A stretch of DNA of 64,000 bases from an uncultured Mycoplasmatota bacterium (GCA_900552495.1 URZY01000007.1:15181-79180); one strand, 5' to 3'. Counted from the stretch's first letter, positions 1 to 9,198 are shown. Numbers and translations: made by a program. The notes: generated by a model from the letters alone, not told the origin.

Positions 1-496
1 TCTTATTAATTGCTGCAAATACTTTCCCAAAACCATTATTATTAACATCACTCATAATCATCTCTAAATCAGAAATAACTCCATCATTAACTTTCAAAAT
101 ATAAATACCTACCTCATCACTATCCATTAAAAAAAACGCACAACAACCTAACTCTTTCTTATAGTAAATTGTTTTTTTCAATTGTTTTTGTAAAGTAAGC
201 AATTCATCCATAGAACCAACAATTATTACTTTCTTGCCTTCCAAATTGGGCATTGTCACACTTTCCTGCAAAATTTCCTTATATTTTTCTAAAAGCACAT
301 TTAGACGATCCTTATATAAAGTTTTGTCACTTTTAAATATGAAATATAACACAAAAAATGCTGTTCCAATAATAATACTCACTATTCCCATCAATAAGCA
401 AGCAATAAATTGTTTACTCAAATAAAAATAACAAACAAAAATTAATGAAATAACAAATATAATTCCCAAGCAAATCATTAATCTAATTCGTTTCAT
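1..496 (-). CDS. Membrane protein, C-terminus beyond window edge
   Basis: The reading frame starts with ATG at 496, preceded by the Shine-Dalgarno AGGAGTGA, and stays open to base 1, so about 165 N-terminal residues are visible. Two hydrophobic segments (about residues 5-25 and 32-52) are followed by a soluble alpha/beta-looking stretch that begins near the motif KKVIIVGSMDELL. I do not firmly recognise the family. The two-helix anchor plus small C-terminal domain recalls DUF5305-type proteins, but that is only an impression. The gene lies downstream of a tRNA operon and is separated from it by a terminator. Confidence 0.7.
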   Translation of the reverse strand, partial: MKRIRLMICLGIIFVISLIFVCYFYLSKQFIACLLMGIVSIIIGTAFFVLYFIFKSDKTLYKDRLNVLLEKYKEILQESVTMPNLEGKKVIIVGSMDELLTLQKQLKKTIYYKKELGCCAFFLMDSDEVGIYILKVNDGVISDLEMIMSDVNNNGFGKVFAAINK

Positions 497-593
497 TATA
501 TCACTCCTAAAACCTATTCTCTATTATCAATATATATAATATCTTACTATTTTTCAACAAAACAAATTACATTAAACCAAATTTGACATTAAT

Positions 594-621
594 AAACAAA
601 AAAAGTTCCTTTCTGGAACTT
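594..621 (-). terminator. Rho-independent terminator of the tRNA operon
   Basis: A perfect 7-bp stem (AAGTTCC/GGAACTT, five-base loop) is followed on the minus strand by a T-rich run. It lies ten bases after the CCA end of tRNA-Glu and closes the Ile-Asn-Glu transcript. Confidence 0.8.
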
Positions 622-630
622 AAATTCAAA

Positions 631-707
631 TGGTGACCAGTACGGAATTCGAATCCGTGAATGCTGCCGTGAAAGGGCAGTGTGTTAAGCCGCTTCACCA
701 ACTGGCC
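631..707 (-). tRNA. tRNA-Glu (UUC)
   Basis: The cloverleaf folds with acceptor GGCCAGT/ACTGGTC (one G-U pair), anticodon stem CTGCC/GGCAG, loop CTTTCAC giving anticodon UUC, a TTCGAAT T-loop and an encoded CCA. It is the last gene of a three-tRNA operon. Confidence 0.95.
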
Positions 708-714
708 AAAAAAA

Positions 715-791
715 TGGCGCCCCAACTAGGACTTGAACCTAGGACCCCTTGATTAACAGTCAAGTGCTCTAACCAGCTGAGCTATTGAGGC
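715..791 (-). tRNA. tRNA-Asn (GUU)
   Basis: Acceptor GCCTCAA/TTGGGGC, anticodon loop CTGTTAA with anticodon GUU, T-arm CTAGG/CCTAG and encoded CCA. Middle gene of the tRNA operon, seven bases upstream of tRNA-Glu. Confidence 0.95.
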
Positions 792-799
792 ATTATTAA

Positions 800-876
<77 letters not shown>

Positions 877-897
877 ATTAATAATTGGTACTTTTTC

Positions 898-926
898 ATT
901 CTACACTATTTATTTTACTTTTGCAA
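898..926 (-). promoter_or_regulatory. Sigma-A promoter of the Ile-Asn-Glu tRNA operon
   Basis: On the minus strand, TTGCAA (921-926) and TAGAAT (898-903) are separated by exactly 17 bases. The predicted start is about 15 bases upstream of tRNA-Ile. Confidence 0.8.
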
Positions 927-1164
927 TAAGAAATTGGAATTTTTTCACTTTTTTCCAAAACATTTCTCAACTGCATTTATAGAATACTATAAACCAAATA
1001 TCAAAGTCAAGCACTTTTTAAACTTTTTTCATATTTTTACCATAATTAATACATTCTACTAATAATATTAACAAAAAAGTATAATTTATAAACACTTTCA
1101 ACAATAATATTCAATAATAAAAATAGTATTTTCAATAAAATATCCTATATTTTAAAAAAAACTA
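927..1164. other. AT-rich spacer between divergent tRNA units
   Basis: I see no gene, RNA or convincing repeat here. The only open frame in the area crosses tRNA-Ile and is not credible. Confidence 0.6.
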
Positions 1165-1193
1165 TTGAAATAAATTTTTTTTTGATATAAAAT
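1165..1193 (+). promoter_or_regulatory. Sigma-A promoter of tRNA-Lys
   Basis: TTGAAA (1165-1170), 17-base spacer, TAAAAT (1188-1193), ending 20 bases before the tRNA. Confidence 0.7.
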
Positions 1194-1213
1194 AGATTAT
1201 GCAATTAAGCAAT

Positions 1214-1289
1214 GGGGCGTTAGCTCAGTTGGTAGAGCAACTGACTCTTAATCAGTGGGTCTAGGGTTCGAATCCCTAACGCCCCACCA
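1214..1289 (+). tRNA. tRNA-Lys (CUU)
   Basis: Acceptor GGGGCGT/ACGCCCC, anticodon stem ACTGA/TCAGT, loop CTCTTAA giving anticodon CUU, a normal T-arm and encoded CCA. It is a single-gene unit with its own promoter and terminator. Confidence 0.95.
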
Positions 1290-1300
1290 TTATAAATATT

Positions 1301-1329
1301 AAAGACAACTAATTACTAGTTGTCTTTTC
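1301..1329. terminator. Convergent terminator, tRNA-Lys / acyltransferase
   Basis: An 11-bp perfect stem (1301-1311 with 1317-1327) is followed by a T-rich tail on the plus strand. The acyltransferase stop codon lies inside the stem, so both convergent units can share it. Confidence 0.8.
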
Positions 1330-2382
1330 TTTTATTACTACTTTTAAAATTTTTCGCCAATTCACTTTATGAAATAAATACTCTGTAATAAAATAACAAA
1401 TTCCAGCTAAAGAAAAAGTTATCAATAAAAATATTATTACCATAGCATAGTAATCGAAACTAAATTTCTCTAACAGAAATGTTCGGACTGGAATATTACA
1501 TAAATAACATAAAAAACCAAATTTCCCAATTTTTTCAAACCATTTTGATTTAAACAAATTCCCTACATAACTTTGACCACTAAATGAAATGCTTACCCCA
1601 AGCACAAACATAAATGCCATAAAATAGCTTTCACTCAATGCATAATGCATATTTGCCAAACAAAAGCCATAAGCCAATGTTTCAGCAACAGTAAAAAGAC
1701 TTTTTCCCAAAGCATTCAACTCAATCTTTTTAAAATAACAACTTATTTCATAAGCTATAACTCCAAGATTAATAAATATTAAGCCTTTATAAAAACCATT
1801 GCTAAAAATAAACGTTCTACTTAATGGATCACAAATATTAATATTTTTATAATTAACTATCCCAATTGTCAAAATAATAATAAGCGGTGCAATATAATAA
1901 TTAAAATTTTTTTTATGCTTATATGCCAGTGGGAACAAAATAAAAAATAATAAAAACATTACTGATAAGTACCACGTCCCTAAATTAACGAGCATTCCTT
2001 TTCCAATAAACCCCAGTTGCAATAACTCAGTTTGTGTAGCATCAGAAAAAAATCCAGCTAATACATTCTCACTTAGAACCAAATATCCTATTATGAAAAC
2101 CAATCCAACACTTGGCAATAAAGAACGCATCCTTTTCCAAAGAAAATTTAAATTAATAAATCCCAAAGATTTTCCTTTAAAATCTGATCGCTTAAGTTTT
2201 TCAATAGATAAGATAAATAAATATCCCGACACAATAAAATAAAAGTCAACAGCGTAATAGCCTCTATTAAATAAGCCATTACCATATGAACCAGCAAAAA
2301 CCCAACTATGATAAAGAACAATTACAATACTAAAAAGAAACTTCAAAAAATCAATATAATAATTTCTTTCGACCTTTTTCAT
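1309..2382 (-). CDS. Acyltransferase family 3 membrane protein
   Basis: This 357-residue, multi-pass protein has the features of membrane-bound O-acyltransferases of the Acyl_transf_3 (OafA-like) family. The N-terminus reads YIDFLKFLFSIVIVLYHSW, with the His that family members use near the end of the first helix, and an Arg-containing loop follows helix 2. About ten hydrophobic segments fill the sequence. Such enzymes acylate sugars of the cell envelope; the acceptor cannot be told here. The start has GTGGTGAT upstream. It stands alone between tRNA-Lys and an oppositely oriented gene. Confidence 0.85.
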   Translation of the reverse strand: MKKVERNYYIDFLKFLFSIVIVLYHSWVFAGSYGNGLFNRGYYAVDFYFIVSGYLFILSIEKLKRSDFKGKSLGFINLNFLWKRMRSLLPSVGLVFIIGYLVLSENVLAGFFSDATQTELLQLGFIGKGMLVNLGTWYLSVMFLLFFILFPLAYKHKKNFNYYIAPLIIILTIGIVNYKNINICDPLSRTFIFSNGFYKGLIFINLGVIAYEISCYFKKIELNALGKSLFTVAETLAYGFCLANMHYALSESYFMAFMFVLGVSISFSGQSYVGNLFKSKWFEKIGKFGFLCYLCNIPVRTFLLEKFSFDYYAMVIIFLLITFSLAGICYFITEYLFHKVNWRKILKVVIKEKTTSN

Positions 2383-2491
2383 AATTAATCACCACAACTA
2401 CCATAACACAAATAAAAATTTCAAACAACCCTCCTTTTTTACATATATTACTAAACTTTCTGTCAAACACCATTAATTATTAAAATAAAGT

Positions 2492-2520
2492 TTTTTAAAA
2501 TCCCAAAACTATACTATAAT
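2492..2520 (+). promoter_or_regulatory. Probable promoter of the Fic-like gene
   Basis: A perfect TATAAT (2515-2520) lies 18 bases before the first ATG. The -35 (TTTTTA) is poor, so this call rests on the -10 element. Confidence 0.45.
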
Positions 2521-2537
2521 TATACTAAGGTGATAAT

Positions 2538-2564
2538 ATGATATATGTAGAAAAAAAGAGATGA
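2538..2564 (+). other. Short upstream ORF with A_AAA_AAG slippery heptamer
   Basis: ATG at 2538 follows the RBS AAGGTGATA and encodes MIYVEKKR, stopping at a TGA that overlaps the ATG at 2561. Within it, A_AAA_AAG (2552-2558) is the canonical bacterial -1 slippery heptamer. A -1 slip, or one extra A in the A7 run, would fuse this start in frame to the downstream protein. The good RBS belongs to this start, not to 2561. Confidence 0.6.
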
Positions 2565-3916
2565 TTGATGAGCTAAAGCAAAACTTAAATAATTGGAATG
2601 ATTACTCTGAAAAACTCTATGGTTATTCAAAAAATGATGCACAAGACTTCCTAAAGCGTTTTCGAATTGGCATCTACGATTGTGGTTTAAATGGTGTATT
2701 ATGGTTTGGTCCCAAAGTAAATGTTGATTTACTTGTTTCTTGGGATGCCGATAGAAGAAAAAACAAAAGGACCTTTAGTAATATTAGTGAAGAAAATTTA
2801 ATTGTCTACTCTGTCCTTTTTGAAATTAAAAATCATTTATCAAAGCTTGAACTATATCCTAAAGCATATGGAGAATATTACAAAAGTCCCATCAATCAGA
2901 CTATACAAACTCCGGCATCACCAGACGAATTAACAAAATATAAAGCCTTGTTCAAAAAAGTTTTAACGACCAACTATACTTGGCGCGAAGCTCGCGAAAT
3001 AAGAAAACAGTTCAAACAATTTAACATATATGAAAATAAAGACTTTCCACATAACTCAACTCAACTTTTTAACTGTTTTACCCCTGAAATAATCAAACAC
3101 TTTTCCAACTTTTTTCCTGGAAAATGCATTTTTGATACAACTCCAATAGAAAAAAACGTTAATAAACTCTTACAAAATTTTAACGAAAAAGAAATTATTA
3201 AATATATAAACGAAGAAAATAAAAGTCACATAGATGCCTACATTAAAAGGCAAATGCTAAGTATCATTGACTTCAAAAAAATTTTTTCGAAAAAGAAAAA
3301 AGATTACAACATTTTAAAGAAAAATTTTAAAAATAACCAACCTTTTTTACCACTAAATACTTATATCATTTTTTCACTAGATACAAAAAAAGAAATTTTA
3401 AATCTCCTAACAGGTCTTTTATCTTCCTTAACTGCGCCAAAGAAAACTATCAATATTCCAGAAAAGTGTCAAGAATTTAAGGAAAAATTACACTGCACTA
3501 AAAGTCACAAATTATTCCTACCAGATTCAACTCCAGTTGAACCACTATTAAAAGAAAAACATGAAAAAAAATTCATCCGTTTTCAAAAGAAATATGAATA
3601 CCTTTATAAAAAGGCCACAGATTTAGAATATGTTGAAGCGTGTCTTGAAATACTAGGAGATTTTTTAACTGCTCAAATCTATCCTGTTGGCAACAAAGAA
3701 ATAGCAATTTGCTTATTCAATACCCTTCTAATTTCCCGGGGTCTTCTACCACCAGTAATCGATTTAAATGAAAATGATTATTTTCTTCTAAATTTATTCA
3801 CTAAAGATTATAATGAACGTTATAAAGAAGCAATTCCCTTAATTTTAAAAGATACAGTTAACCAAACAGAACAATTTGAAAATAAAAAATATGAAAAACC
3901 TATAACAATAAATTAA
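2561..3916 (+). CDS. Degenerate Fic-domain-like protein, frame joined to upstream ORF
   Basis: This 451-residue soluble, Lys-rich protein has no close family that I can name. Near the C-terminus the segment IYPVGNKEIAICLFNTLL followed by RGLLPP is arranged like a Fic core (HPFxxGNGRxxR, then GLPP), but with His replaced by Tyr and the Gly-Asn-Gly-Arg loop lost. If it is Fic-like it should lack AMP-transferase activity. The RBS-served start is at 2538 in another frame, so the true protein may begin there by frameshifting or after correction of a homopolymer error. A good terminator follows. Confidence 0.55.
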   Translation: MIDELKQNLNNWNDYSEKLYGYSKNDAQDFLKRFRIGIYDCGLNGVLWFGPKVNVDLLVSWDADRRKNKRTFSNISEENLIVYSVLFEIKNHLSKLELYPKAYGEYYKSPINQTIQTPASPDELTKYKALFKKVLTTNYTWREAREIRKQFKQFNIYENKDFPHNSTQLFNCFTPEIIKHFSNFFPGKCIFDTTPIEKNVNKLLQNFNEKEIIKYINEENKSHIDAYIKRQMLSIIDFKKIFSKKKKDYNILKKNFKNNQPFLPLNTYIIFSLDTKKEILNLLTGLLSSLTAPKKTINIPEKCQEFKEKLHCTKSHKLFLPDSTPVEPLLKEKHEKKFIRFQKKYEYLYKKATDLEYVEACLEILGDFLTAQIYPVGNKEIAICLFNTLLISRGLLPPVIDLNENDYFLLNLFTKDYNERYKEAIPLILKDTVNQTEQFENKKYEKPITIN

Positions 3917-3950
3917 AAGACAAGTTTTATTTAAACTTGTCTTTGTTTTT
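3916..3950. terminator. Convergent terminator, Fic-like gene / ddl
   Basis: A 12-bp perfect stem (3916-3927 with 3933-3944) and five T's follow the plus-strand gene. The opposite strand also has a T-rich tail, so it can end the ddl operon. Confidence 0.8.
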
Positions 3951-3958
3951 CTTGAAAA

Positions 3959-5176
3959 TTATTTCAATTTTCCTTTAACACCTTTCATGCCCTTAACTCC
4001 CCCATTAGCAGCAAATCCTTGTAAAATATTTGTATTAAAAGAATGAGTTTTACTAGTTCTTTTTTTATAATCTTTAACACCAATACTTATCATATCATCC
4101 AACATGTGTGTAAAGTTAACTCCTTTTTCTTCCCACAAATAGAAAGCCAAACTTCCTGGAATTGAATTAATTTCATTAACATAAACCTTTTCATTTTCTT
4201 CATCGACCAAGAAATCTATCCTAGAATTTCCAGCACTTCCTAAAACTTTAAATGCCTCTATTGCAATGTTTTCTACCTCTTCACGCATTGTTTTAGGTAA
4301 ATCAGCTGGTAATTTTCTACTAGTTGAAGCCATTCCTTTACTAGTGGTTGCTTTAGCTCCCTTCAATTTACCTTTTCCACCGCCAATATACTTATCAGTA
4401 TAAGTTAAAAATTTATTTCCTGAAAATACTTCTTCAATTTCACTAACTTTTTGATGTTCATAATTACCCATAACAGCAATATTTACTTCTCGTAAGTTTT
4501 TAACAACTTCTTCTACAATGATTTTACTATCATACTGAATAGCATCATCAATTGCTTCAATCAACTTCGTCTCATTTTCACATACTGAAATTCCTACACT
4601 TGAACCAGTAGTTGCAGGTTTTACAATAACTGGATACTTAAGTTTAGATACTTTCTTAACAATCTCTGAATTATCCTGTTTATATTCTGTATCATAAAAC
4701 CACACATATTTTGTCATTGGTAAACCCGCTTCACTCCAAATTGCTTTCATATAAGCTTTATCTTGGCCAACAACAGATCCATAAACATTTGGTCCAACTA
4801 ATGGTATTCCTATACTTTGTAAATACCCTTGTAATACGCCATCCTCAACATTTGTTCCATGAACAATTGGAAAAGCAATATCTATTTCCTTCACAACTCT
4901 TTTGAATAATCCTTTTTTCTTCTGCAAAACGAAATTTCCATCGCGACAATACAAAACTACATTATCAGCATATCTTTTAATCAAATTTAAGTCTTGATAT
5001 ACTTCAATATCTTTTAACATATCACCAGTATACCACTCTCTATCTTTCGTAATATAAATTGGTACGACTTCGTATTTTTCTAAATCCAACTTATTAATAG
5101 CCTGCATTGCTGAAATAATACTAACTTCATGTTCAACAGACTCTCCTCCAAAAATAACTCCTACTCTAATTTTCAT
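3959..5176 (-). CDS. ddl: D-alanine--D-alanine ligase
   Basis: Joins two D-Ala (or D-Ala with another D-acid) using ATP to make the terminal dipeptide of peptidoglycan precursors, in the cytoplasm. The ATP-grasp fold is clear: GGES at 10-13, HGTNVEDG near 106, GSSVGI at 191-196, and a C-terminal EINSIPGS metal-binding segment. At 405 residues it is longer than typical Ddl (about 300-370), with extra sequence in the central region and a Gly/Lys-rich tail. The IPGS in place of the usual MPGF may affect the second-substrate pocket. It lies 12 bases after murF, whose product consumes this dipeptide. Confidence 0.9.
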   Translation of the reverse strand: MKIRVGVIFGGESVEHEVSIISAMQAINKLDLEKYEVVPIYITKDREWYTGDMLKDIEVYQDLNLIKRYADNVVLYCRDGNFVLQKKKGLFKRVVKEIDIAFPIVHGTNVEDGVLQGYLQSIGIPLVGPNVYGSVVGQDKAYMKAIWSEAGLPMTKYVWFYDTEYKQDNSEIVKKVSKLKYPVIVKPATTGSSVGISVCENETKLIEAIDDAIQYDSKIIVEEVVKNLREVNIAVMGNYEHQKVSEIEEVFSGNKFLTYTDKYIGGGKGKLKGAKATTSKGMASTSRKLPADLPKTMREEVENIAIEAFKVLGSAGNSRIDFLVDEENEKVYVNEINSIPGSLAFYLWEEKGVNFTHMLDDMISIGVKDYKKRTSKTHSFNTNILQGFAANGGVKGMKGVKGKLK

Positions 5177-5188
5177 AACTTCATCTCC

Positions 5189-6808
5189 CTATTCATTATA
5201 TGTGTCTGGCAAATCATTTTCAAACAACGCATATACGTCCTTTTCACCAGTTAATGTTCTAATAAAAGGATATGCATCTCTAACATCATTAAAAACTATT
5301 ATTTTGTCTTTGTCAAATCCTTGTTCCAATAAACCTTCTTTAATCGGTTTAGTTCTCTTTTCACCAATAAGAACTGCATAATCTGCAACTCCCGCTATTT
5401 GTTCACCAAATTTCTTATTGTATTCTGCCTCTTTAGGACCTAATTCAATCATCCCCGGGGTAACAACAACTTTAATCCCTGGCATCATTCCTAACACCTT
5501 ACAAGCACTAGCTGCCCCAACCGGATTAGAATTATACGCATCATCTATCTGATAAAAATCTCCCAATCTCTTTAGTTCCAATCTATGTTCTACTGCTCTA
5601 ACCCCGCGAACAGCTTGTCTTAAATCATCAATTTCAATTCCAAATTCAATCCCACAAGCAATACCAGCCAAAATATTATATACATTATGATCGCCTAAAA
5701 GTTTTGTTTCAAATTTATATTTTTCTTGTGTTTCTTTAAAAATAACTTCAAAGCTAGTTCCTTTAGATGAACACTTGATATTTGTTGCTAAAATATCAAC
5801 ATCCTTGTTTTCAATACCAATCCAAATAGTCTTAACTTTATTTTTCAATTTATAATTAACTTGTTTTGGATCATCCCCATTAAGTATTGCAAATCCATCT
5901 GCTGGAAGAGACTCAATAAGTTCGAATTTACCACTAACAATATTTTCCTCACTTCCAAAACTCTCTAGGTGAGCAGTTCCAATTCTTGTTAAAATACCAT
6001 ACTTAGGTTTAATTAACTTACATAAGCCTGCTATTTCACCCTTAACATAAGCCCCCATTTCTGCAATGAACACCTCTGTAAACTTATCCATATAATTATT
6101 AACTGTCATAATCAAACCGTTAAATGTATTTAAATTTCTCGGTGTCGGTAATGCATTATACTTAATATTTAAAATATCACTTAAAATGTTCTTACTACTT
6201 GTCTTTCCATAACTACCAGTAATACCAATAATTTTTAAATTACTCATATTCTTAAGTTTTGATTGTGCCTTAAGTTTATAATGTAAATAGACCACTCTTT
6301 CTATTGGAAAATTAATTATATTAGCTAAATATACCACAAACATATTAAAATAAATCATAAAAGCAAGTACAAATAACATTCGCCATACAAATAATGAATC
6401 AGCTATAAAACAACTCATTAAACATAACGGAATAAAATAAAGGACAAAAGTAGTAAACATCAATCTTTTTATCCTAGCCGTTACAACAAGCGGCTTTTTA
6501 TTTTGATCGTTTTTAATTCGATTAAGCCAACTAAAACCTACATAAAAACCTAAAATTACTAAACCAGCAATTGCTATATTAACTACATTTTCTAAATCAA
6601 AAAATACTAGAGATCCAATAAATGTAATTAAAACAAGTAATAAATCCCAGTCTAAAAACTGCTTATAATTTTTAAAAATCCATTTTACATAACGATTGTT
6701 TTCATTATATAAGTTCTGTTGTAACATATGTAAGCTTCTTTTTGTTTTAAAGAATGTTGCAAATAACAAAGCTATTGCCAATATTGAATACTTAATTATT
6801 ATAATCAT
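5189..6808 (-). CDS. murF: MurF-like D-Ala-D-Ala-adding ligase with membrane N-terminus
   Basis: Adds D-Ala-D-Ala to UDP-MurNAc-tripeptide. The Mur ligase P-loop GITGSYGKTS lies at about 195-204, followed by the family's central segment (NTFNGLIMTV, AEMGAY) and a C-terminal domain with DDAYNSNP. Ordinary MurF is about 450 residues; this one has 539, because roughly 185 N-terminal residues form five or six membrane helices where the usual MurF substrate domain would be. That architecture suggests membrane tethering next to lipid-linked wall synthesis (inference). It is co-transcribed with an upstream hydrolase and downstream ddl. Confidence 0.88.
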   Translation of the reverse strand: MIIIIKYSILAIALLFATFFKTKRSLHMLQQNLYNENNRYVKWIFKNYKQFLDWDLLLVLITFIGSLVFFDLENVVNIAIAGLVILGFYVGFSWLNRIKNDQNKKPLVVTARIKRLMFTTFVLYFIPLCLMSCFIADSLFVWRMLFVLAFMIYFNMFVVYLANIINFPIERVVYLHYKLKAQSKLKNMSNLKIIGITGSYGKTSSKNILSDILNIKYNALPTPRNLNTFNGLIMTVNNYMDKFTEVFIAEMGAYVKGEIAGLCKLIKPKYGILTRIGTAHLESFGSEENIVSGKFELIESLPADGFAILNGDDPKQVNYKLKNKVKTIWIGIENKDVDILATNIKCSSKGTSFEVIFKETQEKYKFETKLLGDHNVYNILAGIACGIEFGIEIDDLRQAVRGVRAVEHRLELKRLGDFYQIDDAYNSNPVGAASACKVLGMMPGIKVVVTPGMIELGPKEAEYNKKFGEQIAGVADYAVLIGEKRTKPIKEGLLEQGFDKDKIIVFNDVRDAYPFIRTLTGEKDVYALFENDLPDTYNE

Positions 6809-6817
6809 CTTTTCCTC

Positions 6818-7537
6818 CTAGATAAAATTTTCTAAAATGCTAATAACTCTTGGTAAATTTTCTAAATACGCATAATGTGTTCCTGGTAAAACAATTAAGC
6901 CAGCATCTACCATTATAGCCTCTAATAATTTTGCTTCCTCAAGCGGAGCTTCTTCATCATTTTCTCCCCAAATAAGTAAAGTAGGCTCTTCTATATCTTT
7001 TGCATACATCGATAAATCCTCATTAACAACATTAACCAACGTCTGACGCATTACCGGACTAGCCGCCTTATAATCTCTTGAACCTATGTACTTTTTCATA
7101 TACTCCCCAAGTTGATTAAACCCTGGCAACCTCTTAACTGCTTTAAGAATTTTAACTGACATAGGCAAATCTTTCTGCGTCCTAATACAAGGACTCCCAA
7201 ATAAAACTAATTTTTCAATAGTATTATGAGCAGAATACCTAATTGCTACTCTTCCACCAAATGAATGTCCCATAATAATCGGTTTCTTAATTCCAACGCT
7301 CTTTATAAATATCTCTAACATATTAGAATAATCATCAATCGTCCAAGCATGGCCTGGCTCATCACTCTCCCCAAATCCGGGAAAATCCAAAATTGTTATT
7401 CGAAATCTAGAACTTAAATTATCTCCAATAGGCTTCATCATTTCAATATTTTGTCCCCAACCATGTAGAAGCAAAACATCTTTGCCCTCACCATATTGTA
7501 TGTAATTTACAGCAACATCATTAATTGTAATTTTCAT
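6818..7537 (-). CDS. Alpha/beta-hydrolase
   Basis: A 239-residue alpha/beta-hydrolase with the oxyanion motif LLHGWG, nucleophile elbow GHSFGG (Ser92), a later Asp (GENDEEAP) and the catalytic His in GTHYAY. The substrate cannot be predicted. It is first in a three-gene operon, nine bases before murF, so a role in envelope metabolism is possible by context only. Confidence 0.85.
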   Translation of the reverse strand: MKITINDVAVNYIQYGEGKDVLLLHGWGQNIEMMKPIGDNLSSRFRITILDFPGFGESDEPGHAWTIDDYSNMLEIFIKSVGIKKPIIMGHSFGGRVAIRYSAHNTIEKLVLFGSPCIRTQKDLPMSVKILKAVKRLPGFNQLGEYMKKYIGSRDYKAASPVMRQTLVNVVNEDLSMYAKDIEEPTLLIWGENDEEAPLEEAKLLEAIMVDAGLIVLPGTHYAYLENLPRVISILENFI

Positions 7538-7554
7538 AAAATCACTCCACTTTA

Positions 7555-7563
7555 ATTATAACA
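7555..7563 (-). promoter_or_regulatory. Extended -10 promoter of hydrolase-murF-ddl
   Basis: The minus strand reads TG-T-TATAAT, an extended -10 element, about 17 bases before the hydrolase start. The -35 (TAGATT, 17-base spacer) is weak, as expected for extended -10 promoters. Confidence 0.6.
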
Positions 7564-7661
7564 ACAAATACCCTATTAATCTAGAAAAACACTAGATAAT
7601 AAGGAAATACTAGAATTAACTAATTAAAATCACCTGTAAAATAATGTAAAAAGGAAGTAAA

Positions 7662-9116
7662 TCATCCTATATAAAAAATGATATACTTCCAACGATCTCT
7701 AACTAATTCAATGTGTGTATCTTGATCAATACCATAATATAATTTAAATTTTTCTAGATGATAAGCATTTTCTGGATTTATATTGCAACCTGCTATAGGA
7801 GAAAAAGCCTCTATATAAATAGTTGTATTTCCCTGCTCTTTCTGAGTACTTATACTATTTTCTAAAGCATTTTGACATCTACTAATATTAATATAAAAAA
7901 TTAAATACACTAACATAGCACTAAGCATTAATCCGTTCGCAACAAACTGCCAACCTTTATTATCCTCTAAATATTTTCCTATAATCGTAATAGCAACAAT
8001 TCCAAAAATAACATATGTAAAAAAACTTGTTCTAAATCCCCACGTTGGAGAAATTAGCATTACTAAATTTCCAACTAAGCCAATTAAAAACCATAAAAAA
8101 GATCTTAAATCATTTTTATCATCTAACCAAATAAGAACTAACGTAATAAACAAATAAATTAACCAATAACCTACTATAAATATATTATTACTATTAATTA
8201 AGGCACTAAAACTACTATTACCAATCAACGTTAAAGGATAAATACACATAGTAAGAAGTCCTCCAACTAGCATATAAATAATTAATAAACTCTTAACTAG
8301 TTTATTGGAAACATTCTCTCTTATCATAAAATAATTACTAAAACTCAAAAGCCCCAACAAATAACTATTTCCAATAAATGTATAATAAATAAAATTAGGA
8401 ATATTACTAACAATTTTTTCTAAAAAACCTAAAGCATTAAACTCACTATTCTCAATACTACTTCTATACTTTGTTCCTGGGGATAACAACATCACTACAG
8501 TACCTATTACTGATAAAATTAAATAAAGAATAATTCTTTTATCAACCTTTTTATTCTTAATATATTTAAATATTAAAACAAAAATATTTCCAAGCACTAA
8601 AACCAATGCCATATTTTCAACAAACATAACTCCCAATAAATTAACTAAACTAAATATCGGCACAAACCACTTATTATAATTATCATTACTAATTAAATAA
8701 TAAAAATACCAAATTATAATCGGAACAACAAAAAAATATGTAATATTTCCAGCTATCCAAACCATAACTTGTGAAAACATATATGGATTCATACCTAGAA
8801 TTAATAAAACAATTAATGGAAAAATATAGCCTCGTTTCTTATCAACAATTTTTACTACTCCTACTAAAAATGCTACTATTAATAAAGCATTTACTATATT
8901 CCACAACCATTTATGATATGTCAGAATATTAATAAAAATTCGGCTAATAAATCTTCCTTCCCAATCAAAATACATTCCCAAAGCAACCCCTAATGAATGT
9001 CTAATCCCCTCTTTTCCAACTAAATAATTTCCCCAATCATCACCAGATATTGGTGCTAGAGAAAAAATAACCACAAAAAGTAAAAATATACCTACATACT
9101 TACTATATTTTTTCAT
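7662..9116 (-). CDS. Polytopic membrane protein, DUF6056-like
   Basis: About 484 residues with roughly twelve hydrophobic helices. The first loop contains ISGDDWGNY and, further on, WEGRFISR, a charged pattern typical of DUF6056-type proteins that resemble membrane glycosyltransferases of the GT-C kind. The acidic pair in the first loop would fit that role, but the function is unproven. The start is uncertain: ATG at 9116 gives a normal signal-anchor beginning; in-frame ATGs at 9152 and 9134 and a TTG at 9167 also exist, none with a strong RBS. It lies downstream of the ABC exporter genes on the same strand. Confidence 0.75.
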   Translation of the reverse strand: MKKYSKYVGIFLLFVVIFSLAPISGDDWGNYLVGKEGIRHSLGVALGMYFDWEGRFISRIFINILTYHKWLWNIVNALLIVAFLVGVVKIVDKKRGYIFPLIVLLILGMNPYMFSQVMVWIAGNITYFFVVPIIIWYFYYLISNDNYNKWFVPIFSLVNLLGVMFVENMALVLVLGNIFVLIFKYIKNKKVDKRIILYLILSVIGTVVMLLSPGTKYRSSIENSEFNALGFLEKIVSNIPNFIYYTFIGNSYLLGLLSFSNYFMIRENVSNKLVKSLLIIYMLVGGLLTMCIYPLTLIGNSSFSALINSNNIFIVGYWLIYLFITLVLIWLDDKNDLRSFLWFLIGLVGNLVMLISPTWGFRTSFFTYVIFGIVAITIIGKYLEDNKGWQFVANGLMLSAMLVYLIFYINISRCQNALENSISTQKEQGNTTIYIEAFSPIAGCNINPENAYHLEKFKLYYGIDQDTHIELVRDRWKYIIFYIG

Positions 9117-9198
9117 ACACTCTTTACTCACCATCTTAATTATAGATAACATTAACTCTAAAGTCAAAAGAAAAAGTTATAACTTATTATAACCTTCC

